From NCBI GenBank assembly GCA_934177795.1, contig CAKPPS010000026.1, positions 1 through 17,679 on the forward strand: a stretch of DNA of 17,679 bases. The letters run 5' to 3'. Below are positions 1 to 7,333 of the stretch, in pieces (position 1 is the first letter of the stretch; every line of letters begins with the position of its first letter). A program made the position numbers and the translations under genes. The stretch comes from an uncultured Clostridia bacterium (GTDB taxonomy: Bacteria; Bacillota; Clostridia; TANB77; CAG-508). The notes under the pieces were generated by a model. The model was not told where the DNA came from and searched no databases. It saw nothing but the letters and a program-made list of their open reading frames with translations.

Positions 1-71
1 ATTCCGTATTTTTCCATTACTGGTTTTATTTGGTCTATTCTTCTTTCATAACTTTCAAATGTTACTGCCAT
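1..71 (-). CDS. GGGtGRT-family protein, N-terminal fragment
   Basis: Only the first 23 codons lie in the window; the gene runs off the left edge. The visible N-terminus reads MAVTFESYERRIDQI and continues to KYG, the usual opening of clostridial GGGtGRT proteins (about 330 residues). From family knowledge these are nearly always encoded next to the NifU-like scaffold found here just upstream and are presumed to act with it in iron-sulfur metabolism; the exact role is unknown. The start is fixed by a strong AAGGAGG site at 79-85, about seven bases before the ATG. A 108-base gap with no clear terminator separates it from the scaffold gene, so the two are probably co-transcribed. Confidence 0.82.
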   Translation of the reverse strand, partial: MAVTFESYERRIDQIKPVMEKYG

Positions 72-179
72 TTTTATTCCTCCTTAATTTTTCATTCTTT
101 TATCAAAATTTTCTATAAATTCTCTGAAAATTTCAATATATTCATTTTTGATATTCAAATAAATATCTTATACTACATC

Positions 180-872
180 TTATTCTTTTCTAGGGTCTAT
201 AGTCTTAACTGCTTCATTAAATCTTCCATAAGTACCTGTAGCTTTTTCTATTGCTTCCATTGGTTCAATACCTTTTTTAATATTTTCCATCATTTTTCCA
301 ATATGTACATATTTGTATCCAATAATTTCATCATTTTTATCTAGTCCTAATTCTACAATATATCCTTCTGTTAATTGTAAATATCTAGGTCCTTTTAATG
401 TACTTGAATAAATTGTTCCTACTTGTGATGTGTGTCCTTTTCCTAAATCTTCAAGTCCTGCTCCTACTGGAAGTCCTCCTTCTGAAAATGCTGTTTGTGT
501 TCTTCCATATACTATTTGTAGGAATAATTCTCTCATAGCAGTATTTATTGCATCACATACTAAATCTGTATTTAATGCTTCTAATAATGTTTTTCCTGTT
601 AATATTTCTCCTGCCATTGCAGCTGATTGTGTCATTCCTGAACATCCTATTGTTTCTATTAAGGCTTCTTGAATAATTCCATCTTTTACATTTAATGTTA
701 ATTTACAAGCTCCTTGTTGTGGTGCACACCATCCAATTCCATGCGTTAAACCTGATATATCCTTTATCTCTTTAGCTTTTACCCATTTTCCCTCTTCTGG
801 AATAGGTGCTGGTCCATGGTTTGCTCCTTTTTTTACAACACACATTTCTTCTAATTCCTTTGAATAAATCAT
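180..872 (-). CDS. NifU/IscU-like iron-sulfur cluster assembly scaffold protein
   Basis: A 230-residue protein of the NifU N-terminal/IscU-like type that is paired with GGGtGRT proteins in Clostridia. It is inferred to hold a nascent Fe-S cluster in the cytoplasm. Candidate ligand cysteines are C49 and C56 (in GWCAPQQGACK), C77 (in TIGCSGM) and C106 (in DLVCDA), with C11 near the N-terminus. The C-terminal half has the conserved stretch GGLPVGAGLEDLGKG and ends in TIDPRKE. The frame is open 15 codons further upstream to 917, but the ATG at 872 is chosen because a GGAG site lies just before it and the family begins MIYSKE. It sits between the yezG-like gene and the GGGtGRT gene. The family call is firm; the biochemical role is inferred. 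Confidence 0.88.
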   Translation of the reverse strand: MIYSKELEEMCVVKKGANHGPAPIPEEGKWVKAKEIKDISGLTHGIGWCAPQQGACKLTLNVKDGIIQEALIETIGCSGMTQSAAMAGEILTGKTLLEALNTDLVCDAINTAMRELFLQIVYGRTQTAFSEGGLPVGAGLEDLGKGHTSQVGTIYSSTLKGPRYLQLTEGYIVELGLDKNDEIIGYKYVHIGKMMENIKKGIEPMEAIEKATGTYGRFNEAVKTIDPRKE

Positions 873-910
873 TTTTATTGCTCCTTTCAATTCTTTTTTG
901 TATATTAATA

Positions 911-924
911 TAGGCAAAAGCCTA
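911..924 (-). terminator. Weak hairpin between the yezG-like gene and the Fe-S scaffold gene
   Basis: TAGGC (911-915) and GCCTA (920-924) form a five-base-pair stem with an AAAA loop in the 62-base gap after the yezG-like stop codon. On the minus strand the 3' side is TATATTAATA rather than a clean T run, so termination would be inefficient. It may mark the end of the glycolytic unit. I see no convincing promoter for the scaffold gene in this gap. Confidence 0.25.
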
Positions 925-934
925 AATTGAATAA

Positions 935-1777
935 CTATTTATTATCATCATCACTTTCTGAAAATAATATTTGATTTCTTTTTTGTTTTTTTGGTTTTTC
1001 TACTTTTTTTATATTTTCTTCTATTTTTTCTTTACCTTTATTATTATGACTCCATAAAGTATTTTCTTTCTTTTTTTCATTTTCATACCAATTATTAGTT
1101 ATCTTTTTGCTTTTTATTTCATTATATCCTTTTTTTTCCTTTTCTTGGCTTTCTTCCATATATTCAGCATTATTTTCTTCATAATCTTCTTGTGTATTAT
1201 ATTCTATTATATTACTAGTATCCTGTTCTATGTATATACCAGCAACATATTCTTCTTTTTCTTCAAGATTTCTTGCACCATTAAAATATCTATTTAATAT
1301 TTCCTTTTCTTTTTTGGAAACTTGCTCAGGACCAATATCTAAATAATTATATCTCCATATAACATGTCTTTCATAACTATTAAATGCATTATTAATTAGA
1401 TCTTCATATACATACTCTGCCCTAAATTTCATATTAGTAATTGATATTGTTATATTACTCCACATTGGTCCTAAAGTATTTTTTTTGAATTCTTCCCTAA
1501 GTATTTTTATATCATCATAAAGTCTTTTTACTAATTCTAAATACTGGTTTTCATCTATATTAAATTTACTTGGAATTTCATAGACATTTATAGGATTTTT
1601 TCTAAATATTCCTTTTGGAATATAGTAGAAAAATAACTCTCCTGTAGGCTTTTCATCTTTTTTATCTATAACCGAACTATACAAATATAATGCTTCCCAT
1701 TTTTCTGGTATCATATATAATAATTTTCTTTGTATTTCTTCATATATTTCCTTTATTTTCCTTGTGTGATTTAACAT
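935..1777 (-). CDS. YezG/DUF600-family immunity-like protein with charged C-terminal extension
   Basis: Residues 1-165 match the YezG (DUF600) family: an EIYEEIQ helix, MIPEKWEALYLY at 22-33, ELFFYYIPKG, EIPSKFNIDENQYL, LREEFKKN, WSNITISI, YVYEDL and an ERHVIWRYNYL segment (136-146). In Bacillus, YezG-type proteins are antitoxins/immunity partners of LXG polymorphic toxins; that is family knowledge. Here no toxin is in view: the gene starts six bases after the gpmI stop and is probably translationally coupled, with an AAGGA site inside the gpmI end. Residues about 170-280 are an extra low-complexity tail rich in K, E and N, ending in SESDDDNK, which looks disordered and is not part of the family domain. 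The role in this setting is unknown. Confidence 0.8.
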   Translation of the reverse strand: MLNHTRKIKEIYEEIQRKLLYMIPEKWEALYLYSSVIDKKDEKPTGELFFYYIPKGIFRKNPINVYEIPSKFNIDENQYLELVKRLYDDIKILREEFKKNTLGPMWSNITISITNMKFRAEYVYEDLINNAFNSYERHVIWRYNYLDIGPEQVSKKEKEILNRYFNGARNLEEKEEYVAGIYIEQDTSNIIEYNTQEDYEENNAEYMEESQEKEKKGYNEIKSKKITNNWYENEKKKENTLWSHNNKGKEKIEENIKKVEKPKKQKRNQILFSESDDDNK

Positions 1778-1783
1778 ACCCTT

Positions 1784-3325
1784 TTATTCCTTATCTAATA
1801 AACTATCCCCCGTCATTTCTTCTGGTTTTTCTAAATTCATTAAATCAAGCATGGTTGGTGCTAAGTCTGCTAATTTACCACCTGCTTTTAATTTGATATC
1901 TGTCTTTGGTGTTACTAGTATAAATGGTACAGGATTTGTAGTATGTGCTGTATGTGGTTCTCCTGTTTTATAGTCTATCATTTGCTCTGCATTTCCATGG
2001 TCTGCAGTTATTATTAAGTTTCCTTGCTTTTCTTCTACTAAACTTACAACCTTTCCAACACATTCATCTATTGTTTCTACAGCTTTTATTGCTGCATCTA
2101 AACTACCTGTATGTCCAACCATATCTGTATTAGCATAATTTAATATTATGCTATCATATTTATCACTCTTTATTGCTTCTAATACTTTATCTGTTACTTC
2201 ATAAGCGCTCATTTCTGGCTTCATATCATAAGTTTCTACTTTAGGTGATGGTACTAATATTCTATCTTCTCCTGGATATTGTTTTTCTTCTCCTCCATTA
2301 AAGAAAAATGTTACGTGTGCATATTTTTCTGTTTCAGCAATTCTTAATTGTGTATATCCTTTTTTACTTATATATTCCCCAAAAGTATTATGTAATGCTT
2401 CTTTTTCAAATGCAATATGAACAGATGGCATTGTTTCATCATAATTTGTGAAACATACATAATATAAATCTAAGTCTTTCTTAGTTTCAAATTCATTAAA
2501 TTCTTTATCTACTAAAGCTCTTGTTATTTCTCTTGCTCTATCTGGTCTGAAATTAAAGAATATAACTGAATCATTTTTTTCTATTTTTGCAACTGGTTTT
2601 TCCCCATTATATATAACTGTAGGTTCAATAAATTCATCAAATACTTCTTTTTGATATGAATCTTCTATAGCTTTTTCTGCACTTGTTGCTTTATTTCCTT
2701 CTGCATTAACTAGAGCATTGTAACATTTTTGAACTCTTTGCCATCTTTTATCTCTATCCATAGCATAAAATCTTCCTGATATTGTTGCAATTTTTCCTAA
2801 TTTCTTTTCTTTCATTTTTTCTTCTAGTTTTTCTATATATACTTCTGCTGATGCTGGTGGTGTATCTCTTCCATCTAAAAAGCAATGTACATATACATCT
2901 TCAAAATCTCTTCTTTTTGCCATTTCTAATAATCCATATAAATGACGAATATGACTATGTACTCCTCCATCTGATACTAATCCTAAAATATGCAATTTTG
3001 AGTTATGTTTTTTGCAATTTTCTATTGCTGCTATAAACTCTGGATTTGAGAAGAAATCTCCATCTTCTATTGATTTTGTTATTTTTGTTAATTCCTGATA
3101 AACAATTCTTCCTGCTCCAATATTTGTATGTCCTACTTCTGAATTTCCCATTTGTCCTTCTGGTAATCCTACATATAATTCACTCGCATATATATCTGTA
3201 TGTGGATATTTTTTCATTAGTTTATCTATATTAGGAGTTTTAGCTAAACTTATAGCATTTCCTTCTTTATTAGGATTATCTCCAAATCCATCTAATATCA
3301 TTAGCATCGTTAATTTATCTTTCAT
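1784..3325 (-). CDS. gpmI: 2,3-bisphosphoglycerate-independent phosphoglycerate mutase
   Basis: A 513-residue, full-length member of the alkaline-phosphatase superfamily that interconverts 3- and 2-phosphoglycerate in glycolysis using two manganese ions. The metal ligand D12 lies in MILDGFGD, and the serine that is phosphorylated during catalysis is S62 in GNSEVGHTNIGAGR. Substrate-binding segments SDGGVHSH (118-125) and HCFLDGRDTPP (147-157) are present. The C-terminal phosphatase half keeps NYANTDMVGHTG, ITADHGNAEQM and PHTAHTTNPVPF. The ATG has an AAAGGA site 9-10 bases upstream. It follows tpiA by 33 bases with no terminator between them, so tpiA and gpmI form one transcript that probably continues into the yezG-like gene. 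Confidence 0.97.
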   Translation of the reverse strand: MKDKLTMLMILDGFGDNPNKEGNAISLAKTPNIDKLMKKYPHTDIYASELYVGLPEGQMGNSEVGHTNIGAGRIVYQELTKITKSIEDGDFFSNPEFIAAIENCKKHNSKLHILGLVSDGGVHSHIRHLYGLLEMAKRRDFEDVYVHCFLDGRDTPPASAEVYIEKLEEKMKEKKLGKIATISGRFYAMDRDKRWQRVQKCYNALVNAEGNKATSAEKAIEDSYQKEVFDEFIEPTVIYNGEKPVAKIEKNDSVIFFNFRPDRAREITRALVDKEFNEFETKKDLDLYYVCFTNYDETMPSVHIAFEKEALHNTFGEYISKKGYTQLRIAETEKYAHVTFFFNGGEEKQYPGEDRILVPSPKVETYDMKPEMSAYEVTDKVLEAIKSDKYDSIILNYANTDMVGHTGSLDAAIKAVETIDECVGKVVSLVEEKQGNLIITADHGNAEQMIDYKTGEPHTAHTTNPVPFILVTPKTDIKLKAGGKLADLAPTMLDLMNLEKPEEMTGDSLLDKE

Positions 3326-3358
3326 ATTTTACCATCCTTTACTTCTAAACTTTGTGTA

Positions 3359-4108
3359 TTATTCGAAGTTTACAATTTTTGAAAATTCTTCTGGTTCTAA
3401 ACTTGCTCCACCTACTAATCCTCCATCAATGTCAGACATAGTAAATAATTCTTTAGCATTTTTAGATTTTACACTTCCACCATATTGTATTATAACTCTA
3501 TCAGCTATATTTTGTCCATAAATTTCTGCAATTTTGTTGCGTATAGCTTTAATTGAATTATTAGCATCTTCACTTGTAGCTGTCTTTCCAGTTCCTATTG
3601 CCCAAATTGGTTCATAAGCAATTATAGTATTTTCAACTTGTGCTTCTGTTAATCCTTTTAATGCTAATTCTACTTGTTTTGTTATTATTTCTACAGTTTT
3701 ATTTTCTTCTCTTTGTTCTAAAGTTTCTCCAACACATACGATTGGTTTTAATCCATTTGCAAATGCTGCTTTAACTTTTTTGTTAACACTCTCATCTGTT
3801 TCATTAAAATATTGTCTTCTTTCAGAATGTCCTATTATAACATAATCTACATTTATAGATTTTAACATTTTTCCTGATACTTCTCCTGTATATGCTCCTT
3901 TTTCTTCATAATGCATATTTTGTGCACCTATTTTTATATTTGTATTTTGTGCTGTTAATAATGCATAAAATAAATCTGTGTAAGGAACACATAAAATCAC
4001 TTCATTCTTAGTATCTTTTACTAGCTTAGCTAGCTCATCAATATATTTTATTGTTTCATCTGGTAACATATTCATTTTCCAGTTCCCAGCTATTACTTTT
4101 TTTCTCAT
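3359..4108 (-). CDS. tpiA: Triosephosphate isomerase
   Basis: A 249-residue TIM-barrel enzyme interconverting dihydroxyacetone phosphate and glyceraldehyde 3-phosphate. All catalytic residues are visible: N9 and K11 in AGNWKMN, H94 in IIGHSERRQYF, and E166 in AYEPIWAIGTGKTA. The phosphate-gripping loop follows E166, and the C-terminal motifs YGGSVKSKN and GLVGGASL are intact. The length is normal for the family. The start has an AAGGAGG site. The gene lies between pgk and gpmI, the common clostridial order, but is separated from pgk by a hairpin terminator that overlaps its own predicted promoter, so it can be expressed independently of pgk. There is no gap gene upstream of pgk and no eno downstream of gpmI in this window. 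Confidence 0.98.
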   Translation of the reverse strand: MRKKVIAGNWKMNMLPDETIKYIDELAKLVKDTKNEVILCVPYTDLFYALLTAQNTNIKIGAQNMHYEEKGAYTGEVSGKMLKSINVDYVIIGHSERRQYFNETDESVNKKVKAAFANGLKPIVCVGETLEQREENKTVEIITKQVELALKGLTEAQVENTIIAYEPIWAIGTGKTATSEDANNSIKAIRNKIAEIYGQNIADRVIIQYGGSVKSKNAKELFTMSDIDGGLVGGASLEPEEFSKIVNFE

Positions 4109-4146
4109 AAAAATTCCTCCTTATTTATAAGATTATTAGTGCCTTT

Positions 4147-4175
4147 ATTTTATAACAAAAAAGAATACTTTTCAA
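4147..4175 (-). promoter_or_regulatory. Predicted tpiA-gpmI promoter, inside the pgk terminator
   Basis: On the minus strand TTGAAA (4170-4175) and TAAAAT (4147-4152) are separated by 17 bases, each matching the sigma-A consensus at five of six positions. The -35 box covers the loop and part of the stem of the pgk terminator hairpin. The pgk promoter has the same pattern (TTGAAT, 17 bases, TAAAAT), which supports both. Transcription would begin roughly 30 bases before the tpiA ATG. Confidence 0.6.
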
Positions 4176-4187
4176 GTATTCTTTTTT
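4157..4187 (-). terminator. Intrinsic terminator after pgk (near-symmetric)
   Basis: GAATACTT (4163-4170) and AAGTATTC (4174-4181) form an eight-base-pair stem with a three-base loop, flanked by A6 on one side and T6 on the other. On the minus strand it lies directly after the pgk stop and is followed by a T6 run. Its near-palindromic form means it could stop transcription in either direction. Confidence 0.85.
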
Positions 4188-4193
4188 ATCTTT

Positions 4194-5378
4194 TTATTTG
4201 TCCATTAAACATTCAATTCCTGGTAATTTTTTTCCTTCTAAGAATTCTAGTGATGCACCTCCACCAGTTGAAATATGTGTCATTTTATCTTGTAAGCCTG
4301 CTTTTCTAACAGCTGCTGCAGAATCTCCACCACCAATAATTGTTGTTGCTTCTATTTCTGATAATACTTTTGCTATTTCATTTGTTCCTATAGCAAATTG
4401 GTCAAATTCAAATAATCCCAAAGGTCCATTCCATACAACTGTTTTTGCATTTTTTAATTCTTCACTAAACATTTCTATTGTTTTTGGTCCGATGTCAAAT
4501 CCTTCCCATTCTGCTGGAATTTGTGTATATTCAACAATTTTGCTTTCTGTATCTGGTTTAAATTCTTTTCCTATTTTAGTATCTACTGGTAACATTAATT
4601 TTACACCTTTTTGTTTAGCTTTTTCCATTGCTTCTCTTGCTAAATCTAATTTATCCATTTCACATATAGAATTTCCTACTTCATAGCCTTGAGCTTTGAA
4701 AAATGTATATGCCATTCCTCCACCAATCATTAATGTATCTACTTTTTCTAATAGACTATCTATTACTCCTATTTTATCAGATACTTTAGCTCCTCCTAAT
4801 ATTGCAACAAATGGTCTTTCTGGGTTGTTTACAGCATTTCCTAAAAATTCTAATTCTTTTTCTATTAAAAATCCTGATACTGCTGGCAAATATTTTGCTA
4901 TTCCTGCTGTTGAAGCATGTGCTCTATGTGCACTTCCAAACGCATCATTTACATAGATTTCTGCCATTGAAGCCAATTTTTTAGAAAATTCTGGATCATT
5001 GTCAGTTTCTTCTCTATGAAATCTTACATTTTCTAATAATAATATTTCTCCTTCTTTCAAATTTGAAGCTTTTGTTGTAGCATCTTCTCCTATAACATCT
5101 TTGGCCATTATTACATCTTTTCCTAATAATTTTGACAATTCTTTAGCAACTGGTGCTAATGAAAATTCTGCTTTAAATTCTCCTTTTGGTCTTCCTAAAT
5201 GTGATGCTAAAATTAGTTTACAATTTTGCTCTAGTAAATATTTTATTGTTGGTAATGCTGCAACAATTCTTGTATTATCTGTTATGTTTTGATTTTCATC
5301 CATTGGTACATTAAAGTCACATCTTACAAACACTTTTTTTCCTTTTAAATCAATATCTTTAACTGTTTTTTTATCCAT
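4194..5378 (-). CDS. pgk: Phosphoglycerate kinase
   Basis: A 394-residue cytoplasmic kinase that makes ATP from 1,3-bisphosphoglycerate. The N-terminal substrate-binding side carries RCDFNVP (D21, N23), TRI (R37), SHLGRPKG (59-66), ENVRFHREE (R119) and HRAHAS (R152). The nucleotide side carries GGAKVSDKIG from 195, WNGPLGLFEFD from 317, IIGGGDSAAAV (GGGDS 349-353) and STGGGASLEFLEGK from 370. The length matches the usual 390-400 residues. The ATG is preceded by a GGAGG site. It has its own sigma-A-like promoter and its own terminator, so it forms a mostly single-gene unit with limited read-through into tpiA-gpmI. Confidence 0.98.
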   Translation of the reverse strand: MDKKTVKDIDLKGKKVFVRCDFNVPMDENQNITDNTRIVAALPTIKYLLEQNCKLILASHLGRPKGEFKAEFSLAPVAKELSKLLGKDVIMAKDVIGEDATTKASNLKEGEILLLENVRFHREETDNDPEFSKKLASMAEIYVNDAFGSAHRAHASTAGIAKYLPAVSGFLIEKELEFLGNAVNNPERPFVAILGGAKVSDKIGVIDSLLEKVDTLMIGGGMAYTFFKAQGYEVGNSICEMDKLDLAREAMEKAKQKGVKLMLPVDTKIGKEFKPDTESKIVEYTQIPAEWEGFDIGPKTIEMFSEELKNAKTVVWNGPLGLFEFDQFAIGTNEIAKVLSEIEATTIIGGGDSAAAVRKAGLQDKMTHISTGGGASLEFLEGKKLPGIECLMDK

Positions 5379-5433
5379 TTAAGATTCCTCCCTTTATATT
5401 AGATATTTTATTTCATATTTCATGAACATTATC

Positions 5434-5462
5434 ATTTTATAGTATTTTCTTCTAAAATTCAA
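5434..5462 (-). promoter_or_regulatory. Predicted pgk promoter
   Basis: On the minus strand TTGAAT (5457-5462) is followed after 17 bases by TAAAAT (5434-5439), about 55 bases upstream of the pgk start. The layout is the same as the tpiA promoter. AT-rich DNA gives chance matches, so confidence is moderate. Confidence 0.55.
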
Positions 5463-5513
5463 TAGTTATACATATTTTTTGGAATATTTAAAATATATTT
5501 TTTATATTGAATA

Positions 5514-5532
5514 GGAGCCTATTTCAGGCTCC
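5514..5532 (-). terminator. GC-rich hairpin downstream of the 61-residue ORF
   Basis: GGAGCCT (5514-5520) and AGGCTCC (5526-5532) form a perfect seven-base-pair stem with loop ATTTC, the most GC-rich short structure in this AT-rich intergenic region. It lies about 20 bases after the small minus-strand ORF, where a terminator would be expected, but neither side has a clean T run. It could also shape the region upstream of pgk. Confidence 0.45.
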
Positions 5533-5551
5533 CGTTCTTCAATAATTATTT

Positions 5552-5737
5552 TTATAAGCTACTAACAATTAAATTTGCAGCACCTTCTTGAATATCTCTT
5601 AATCCATTCATAACGCTTCCTTGTTGGCGCAATAAATCAGATTTTCTTTTTTCAATTTCTTTGAACATACTTTCCATATTTTGTTGAACTTTTGATAAGT
5701 CTTCTATTGAAATAATTACATCATGTATTTTCAACAT
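5552..5737 (-). CDS. Small protein of unknown function (61 residues)
   Basis: A short ORF with protein-like composition: a hydrophobic start (MLKIHDVIISIEDL), then an amphipathic, probably helical stretch with alternating charges (MFKEIEKRKSDLLRQQ) and a tail GLRDIQEGAANLIVSSL. I do not recognise the family. For: the composition, a hairpin just downstream, and a location in a gap that would otherwise be nearly 500 bases long. Against: no clear ribosome binding site before the ATG and no convincing promoter. It uses a CGC arginine codon. It is transcribed divergently from murC. Confidence 0.5.
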   Translation of the reverse strand: MLKIHDVIISIEDLSKVQQNMESMFKEIEKRKSDLLRQQGSVMNGLRDIQEGAANLIVSSL

Positions 5738-5818
5738 ACAAATTATATTAATAATAGTAACTAATATTTAATATTTATAATATATTATTATTGTAATATA
5801 TGAATTTGCTCAAAACTA

Positions 5819-5847
5819 TTGAATTTTTTTTAATAAAATTATATAAT
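5819..5847 (+). promoter_or_regulatory. Predicted murC promoter
   Basis: TTGAAT (5819-5824) and a perfect TATAAT (5842-5847) are separated by 17 bases, giving a predicted start near 5854 and a leader of about 33 bases before the murC ATG. This is the best consensus promoter in the window. Confidence 0.7.
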
Positions 5848-5886
5848 TTGCACTAGATTTTATAAATTACAAAAGGAGTGTCATTT

Positions 5887-7272
5887 ATGCCTAATATAAA
5901 TAATTTGAAAAAATATAAAAAAATATATATGATAGGAATTGGTGGAACTAGTATGAGTGGTATTGCAGAAATACTTCACAATTGGAATTTTAATGTAAGT
6001 GGTTCTGATGTAGCTAATTCTGAAGCAGTACAAATCTTAAATAAAAGGGGAATTAAAGTTAATATCGGTCATAATATAGCTGATGTAAAAAATGCAGATG
6101 TTGTAGTATATTCTGCTGCAATAAAAGCCGATGACCCTGAAATGGTAGAAGCCCATAAATTAAATATTCCTACTATAGAAAGAGCAGATTTTCTCGGTGA
6201 AATAACAAGAGCTTTCAAAGATACAATATGTATTTCTGGTACTCATGGAAAAACAACTACTACTTCCATGATTTCATTATGTTTTATAAAAGCTCTTACA
6301 GACCCTAGTGTTCAGGTTGGAGCTTATTTAAAACCTTTAGATGGAAATTACAGAGTTGGAAATAGTGAACATTTTATCTTAGAAGCTTGTGAATATGTAG
6401 AAAGTTTTTTAAAATTTAGTCCTAAAGCCGAAATTATCTTAAATATTGATAATGATCATTTAGATTATTTTAAAACTTTTGACAATATAAAAAAGGCTTT
6501 TATTAAATATGTTAAATTGTTACCTAATGATGGAGTTTTAGTTATTAATGGTGATGATAAGAATTGTTTAGATTTGCCTAATTATACAGATGCTGATATT
6601 ATTACTTATGGAATAGAAAATACTAATGTAAATTTCTATGCTTCTAATATCAATTTTAATAATGATGGTTTTGCAAGTTTTGATGTTTATCACAACAATG
6701 AATTATTAGATACTTTTCAATTGTCTGTTCCTGGTAAGCACAATGTTTTAAATGCCATTGCTTGTATTGCTATTTGTTTAAAGTATAATTTAGATTTGAA
6801 TACAATAAAATCTGCATTATATGAATTTACTGGTGCACATAGAAGATTTGAATTTAAAGGTAAAGTTAATAATATTGCAAGTGTTTATGATGATTATGGT
6901 CACCATCCAACTGAAATTGTAGCTACCGCAAAATCTTTAATGAATAAAAAATATAATGAGTCTTGGGTTGTATTTCAACCTCATACATATAGTAGAACTA
7001 AGAATTTATTAAATGATTTTGCAGAAGCTTTAATGAATTTTGACCATATTATTGTTCTTGATATTTATGCTGCTAGGGAGAAAAATACATACAATATTTC
7101 TTCTAAAGACTTAGTTAATAAAATTATTGAATTAGGAAAACAAGCTGTATATATCCCAGATTTCGATGATTGTGTTTCTTATATTAAAGAAAATATTAAT
7201 GAAAATGATATTGTTTTAACTCTTGGAGCTGGAACTGTCACAAATATTGGTACTTTATTAACACAAAAATAA
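5887..7272 (+). CDS. murC: UDP-N-acetylmuramate--L-alanine ligase
   Basis: A 461-residue Mur ligase that adds L-alanine to UDP-MurNAc, the first amino-acid step of cytoplasmic peptidoglycan precursor synthesis. In order: the UDP-binding motif MIGIGGTSMSG (about 15-25), the ATP P-loop SGTHGKTTTT (117-126), EACEY (166-170), NIDNDHLDYF (187-196), then GAHRRFEFKG, YDDYGHHPTEI and FQPHTYSRTK in the C-terminal domain. The frame is open to a GTG at 5878, but that GTG overlaps the AAAAGGAG site, so the ATG at 5887, eight bases after AGGAG, is the real start. It is the only plus-strand gene here, with its own promoter and terminator. Confidence 0.97.
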   Translation: MPNINNLKKYKKIYMIGIGGTSMSGIAEILHNWNFNVSGSDVANSEAVQILNKRGIKVNIGHNIADVKNADVVVYSAAIKADDPEMVEAHKLNIPTIERADFLGEITRAFKDTICISGTHGKTTTTSMISLCFIKALTDPSVQVGAYLKPLDGNYRVGNSEHFILEACEYVESFLKFSPKAEIILNIDNDHLDYFKTFDNIKKAFIKYVKLLPNDGVLVINGDDKNCLDLPNYTDADIITYGIENTNVNFYASNINFNNDGFASFDVYHNNELLDTFQLSVPGKHNVLNAIACIAICLKYNLDLNTIKSALYEFTGAHRRFEFKGKVNNIASVYDDYGHHPTEIVATAKSLMNKKYNESWVVFQPHTYSRTKNLLNDFAEALMNFDHIIVLDIYAAREKNTYNISSKDLVNKIIELGKQAVYIPDFDDCVSYIKENINENDIVLTLGAGTVTNIGTLLTQK

Positions 7273-7294
7273 TATATCGTTTTTAATAGTACTT

Positions 7295-7333
7295 AGGCAC
7301 TCAAACTAAAATTATCTAGTGAGTGCCTTTTTT
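7295..7333 (+). terminator. Intrinsic terminator of murC, overlapping the spoIVB stop
   Basis: AGGCACTCA (7295-7303) and TGAGTGCCT (7320-7328) form a nine-base-pair stem with a 16-base loop, followed on the plus strand by a T run through 7333. The run overlaps the stop codon of the convergent spoIVB gene (7332-7334). On the minus strand the structure lacks a good T run, so it is mainly a murC terminator. Confidence 0.88.

Noticed and set aside
87..170. A protein-like stretch in the frame of the Fe-S scaffold gene, after its stop and before the GGGtGRT start (reads DIYLNIKNEYIEIF and so on).
   Set aside because: Two stop codons separate it from the scaffold, there is no ATG with a ribosome binding site, and AT-rich DNA readily gives such K/N/E/I-rich runs by chance.
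1945..3234. Several plus-strand open frames of 60-85 codons opposite gpmI.
   Set aside because: They are leucine/phenylalanine-rich reverse-strand reflections of gpmI, with no ribosome binding sites. The same applies to plus-strand frames opposite pgk, spoIVB, the small pilin-like genes and tadBC.
5878..5886. Upstream GTG start for murC, three codons before the ATG.
   Set aside because: The GTG overlaps the AGGAG site itself; the ATG at 5887 is correctly spaced from it.
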